Of a stretch of 64,000 nucleotides of DNA, positions 61,859 through 64,000 are shown one piece after another. The position numbers and the translations under genes were made by a program. The DNA comes from Pseudomonadota bacterium (GTDB lineage: Bacteria; Myxococcota_A; UBA796; GCA-2862545). The first letter of the stretch is position 1, and every line of letters begins with the position of its first letter. The stretch is from assembly GCA_023954855.1 (NCBI GenBank), contig JAGSGY010000001.1:62001-126000 (forward strand). Direction: 5' to 3'. The notes below the pieces were generated by a model. That model ran no database searches. It had not been told where the DNA came from and saw nothing but the letters and a program-made list of their open reading frames with translations.

Positions 61859-62377
61859 ATGAACACTCCCACGCCCGCCCCAGCACGGCAGTCCCTCGAT
61901 GTGGCTGAACTCTACCGTGTGCACGGCGGCGTGGCTTTTCGTCGCATTCTCCAGTTTTATCCAAGAAACATGGCCGAGGAAGTTCTCCAGGAGGTCTTCG
62001 TGCGCGTGCTCAAGAGCCAGAACAGCTTCCGCGGCGACAGCCATCCCGCGACCTGGCTGTACCAGGTGACCACACGCCATTGCCTGAACCGTCGCCGCAA
62101 TGAGCGTCGACGCGAGGAGCTACTCGCCCACTTCGGTGACCCGAGCTGGATGAACCCCGTCAGCCCAGCCAACCAAGAGACCGTGACCTTTCTCGAGCAG
62201 ATCTGGCGGGAACTCGACCCAGAGACCCTTGAAATCGCCGTGTACTTCTACCGAGACGGCCTCTCTCACGCCGCCATCGCCGAACAGCTTGGCGTCTCGC
62301 GCCGAACCGTCGGCAACCGGCTCACACGCCTCATCGAGCAAGCCCGCGAAGCCGCTGGCCTTGAGAACGCGCCATGA
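61859..62377 (+). CDS. ECF-type RNA polymerase sigma factor
   Basis: 172 aa. Region 2 helix AEEVLQEVFVRVLKSQNSFRG with the WLYQVTTRHCLNRRR segment, and region 4 HTH (LSHAAIAEQLGVSRRTVGNRL). It overlaps the anti-sigma gene by ATGA. No Shine-Dalgarno is visible; TATCC lies next to the ATG, so a leaderless start is possible. This is the complete counterpart of the truncated sigma gene at 1-261. Confidence 0.9.
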   Translation: MNTPTPAPARQSLDVAELYRVHGGVAFRRILQFYPRNMAEEVLQEVFVRVLKSQNSFRGDSHPATWLYQVTTRHCLNRRRNERRREELLAHFGDPSWMNPVSPANQETVTFLEQIWRELDPETLEIAVYFYRDGLSHAAIAEQLGVSRRTVGNRLTRLIEQAREAAGLENAP

Positions 62378-63117
62378 ACTTCAGACCCGACCACCACCTC
62401 ACCGACCTCGCCCTCGAGCTCGAGTTCGCCCAAGCCGCCTCCGCAGAGGTCGCAGCACACCTGGGCACATGCGAGCTTTGCACGGCGCGACTCGCGCACA
62501 TCTCCGAGCTCCAGGCCGAGTTCGAGACCCTCGACCTCCCCAACTTTGGCCAAACTCCGGAGGTGGCTCCCCTTCCACCTCCCGCGAACCGCCAGCGCTA
62601 CGGCGTGTGGACTGCCGCGGCACTCCTTCTCGCGACGGCGGCGGCAGTCCTGCTTGTGCAGCCGCCGACCCCGGTCGAGCCCGGATGGCGTTCCAAGGGC
62701 TCGGACCTCGAGCTGCACGTGCACATTCACGATGGAACGGAGTCGCGTTTGGCGGGTCCCGACGAGGTGGTGTTCCCCGATGATCGAGTGGGATTCAGCG
62801 TGCAGCCACGTCGAGAGGGCTTTCTCATCATCGCCGGAATCGATGCAGCGAACGACCCCTATTTGTGCTTTCCTCAAGACGCTTCAGCCCAGGCTCGCTG
62901 GTTCGAGTCGAGTCCTGAGTTCGTGGCTCTGGATGACGCCGTGCAGCTCGATGCAACCCTCGGAACCGAACGACTCGTCGCCTTGCTCTGCGATGAGCCC
63001 GTGCACTTCGACGAGGTCGCCGAGGCGCTCGAGGCCGCTGGCGATGAGGTACCCGCACCCTCGTTGCTGGACGGCTGCGCACAGCGCGAGCATCGCCTGA
63101 TCAAGGAACAGCCATGA
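62374..63117 (+). CDS. Membrane anti-sigma factor with zinc-finger and DUF4384-like domain
   Basis: 247 aa. Cytoplasmic N-terminus with a zf-HC2-type H-x3-C-x2-C block (AAHLGTCELC), a transmembrane helix (WTAAALLLATAAAVLLV), then a periplasmic DUF4384-like domain (VGFSVQPRREGFLIIAGID, then LCFPQD). It fits a ZAS-type anti-sigma that holds the upstream sigma factor. It overlaps both the sigma and the caspase-like genes. Paralogous in layout to 258-1040. Confidence 0.85.
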   Translation: MNFRPDHHLTDLALELEFAQAASAEVAAHLGTCELCTARLAHISELQAEFETLDLPNFGQTPEVAPLPPPANRQRYGVWTAAALLLATAAAVLLVQPPTPVEPGWRSKGSDLELHVHIHDGTESRLAGPDEVVFPDDRVGFSVQPRREGFLIIAGIDAANDPYLCFPQDASAQARWFESSPEFVALDDAVQLDATLGTERLVALLCDEPVHFDEVAEALEAAGDEVPAPSLLDGCAQREHRLIKEQP

Positions 63118-64000
63118 GAGCTCTCCTGCTTGCAGGACTGCTCTTTCACAGCGTCGCTCTCGCCGGCGAGACGCGGCGCTATGCCCTGGTCATTGGCGCC
63201 AACGAGGGCAACCTCGCCGACGGGCCGCTGTACTTCGCCGAGCGCGATGCCGAGCGCGTGGCCGACGTGCTGACCCGGGCGGGCGGTGTCTACGAAGAGA
63301 ATGCCGTGCTCCTTCGTGCGCCTGCCGCAGCTCGCGTGGAGCAGGCCATCCACCGACTCGGCAGCCGTATCGCCGCAGACCGGGCAAGTGGCGCAGTCGA
63401 TGAGGCGTTGGTCTTCTTCTACTACTCGGGCCACGGTGACGCGACATCCCTGCATCTCGGCCAGAGCCAGCTCATGCTCGGTAAGCTCACCGACTCGCTG
63501 GACACGATGGGGGCGGACCTCCGCGTCGTGGTCGTCGATGCCTGCCGCTCGGGCGAGCTGACGCGCATCAAGGGAGCGAAGCCCGCGGCCCCGTTCGAGT
63601 TCACGATCGACGAAGACCTGATGAGCCAGGGCACCGCCATCATCACCTCGTCGTCATCCGGAGAAGATGCCCAGGAGTCCGACAACCTCGAAGGTGGCGT
63701 CTTCACACACCACTTCGTGGCCGGCTTGCTCGGGGCGGCGGACGTCAGCGGAGACGGCGAGGTCACCCTCACCGAGGCCTACCACTACGGTTCGACGCAG
63801 ACCATCCGCACGACGTCGAGCGCACCATTCGTACAGCATCCGACCTACCGATTCGACCTCGCAGGCACTCAGGACCTCGTGCTGACCCGCATCGCCAGCG
63901 ACCGCGCCGGTGTACTCACCCTCGCAAAAGCCGGCGACTACGTGGTCCTCGGTCGCCGCGGCGATGTGCTCACCGAGGTCAGCGTCGGGGACGCCGGGCA
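63114..64000 (+). CDS. Exported caspase-like (peptidase C14) protein, 3' end outside window
   Basis: Starts at 63114 inside the anti-sigma stop (ATGA) and stays open to the window edge, at least 295 codons. Signal peptide MRALLLAGLLFHSVALAG. Catalytic His107 (FYYSGHGD) and Cys144 (VVVDACRSG) are present, with the acidic ADVSGDGEVTLTEAY loop. Third gene of the second sigma/anti-sigma/caspase module; the C-terminal domain cannot be judged. Confidence 0.88.
   Translation, partial: MRALLLAGLLFHSVALAGETRRYALVIGANEGNLADGPLYFAERDAERVADVLTRAGGVYEENAVLLRAPAAARVEQAIHRLGSRIAADRASGAVDEALVFFYYSGHGDATSLHLGQSQLMLGKLTDSLDTMGADLRVVVVDACRSGELTRIKGAKPAAPFEFTIDEDLMSQGTAIITSSSSGEDAQESDNLEGGVFTHHFVAGLLGAADVSGDGEVTLTEAYHYGSTQTIRTTSSAPFVQHPTYRFDLAGTQDLVLTRIASDRAGVLTLAKAGDYVVLGRRGDVLTEVSVGDAG

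Overview
The window is high-GC, densely packed bacterial DNA and looks like an uncultured or little-studied member of the Myxococcota or a related delta-proteobacterial lineage. Evidence for this is the number of LxGC lipoproteins, a thrombospondin type 3 repeat protein with a MYXO-CTERM-like tail, TPR/kinase/AAA+ signalling proteins, sulfatase-fold lipoproteins, and caspase-like peptidases run by ECF sigma factors. The lineage is inferred from gene content only; there is no rRNA in the window. I found no insertion sequence, prophage, integrase or CRISPR array. Genes are packed very tightly: most co-directional neighbours overlap by ATGA, GTGA or similar, and seven convergent pairs share one CTAG as both stop codons.

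Layout. 1-2602: the end of an ECF sigma gene, a membrane anti-sigma-like protein and an exported caspase-like peptidase with a beta-rich C-terminus, followed by a lipoprotein (to 3456). 3439-8634 (minus): a four-gene signalling operon with a candidate histidine phosphotransfer protein, a REC-AAA+ activator, a TPR sensor kinase and a stand-alone REC. 8714-13775: pirin, a HAD-like protein, and a large cyclase-domain/ATPase/TPR regulator. 14100-15936: HU with its leader hairpin and terminator, a polyhydroxyalkanoate-system protein, a DDAH-like hydrolase and a small membrane protein. 15933-23514: lipoproteins, membrane proteins, a TolA-like exported coiled-coil protein and a NYN-domain nuclease-like protein. 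23621-32460: HtpG, a double-hotdog thioesterase, a JAMM-DinG helicase fusion, a TPR protein, two thioredoxins and an aminotransferase.

32459-32780 holds two nearly identical initiator tRNA units, each with its own promoter and terminator. 32816-38564 (minus) has an RluB-type pseudouridine synthase, the usp-scpA-scpB operon, a leucine-dehydrogenase-like enzyme and an unusual radical-SAM-like pair. 38596-44373 has a sulfatase-fold lipoprotein and a four-gene minus-strand acyl-CoA operon (3-hydroxyacyl-CoA dehydrogenase, enoyl-CoA hydratase, acyl-CoA dehydrogenase, B12-binding mutase subunit). 44502-49681 has two large beta-propeller lipoproteins. 49695-55183 (minus) has a SixA-like phosphatase, an SLC12-like transporter and a two-unit HtrA protease resembling fungal Nma111p and plant Deg7. 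55297-61753 is a cell-envelope block: Flp-type pilin, OmpA/TonB-C protein, TSP3-repeat protein, VWA lipoprotein and a Cys-rich repeat lipoprotein. 61859-64000 is a second ECF sigma/anti-sigma/caspase-like module, paralogous in layout to the first and cut by the window edge.

The strongest leads are the duplicated sigma/anti-sigma/exported caspase modules, the Nma111p-like double protease, the JAMM-DinG fusion with an apparently lost cluster cysteine, the phosphorelay operon with two atypical receiver domains, and the TTG- and possible CTG-initiated genes. Functions are read from motifs by eye; no database search was possible.
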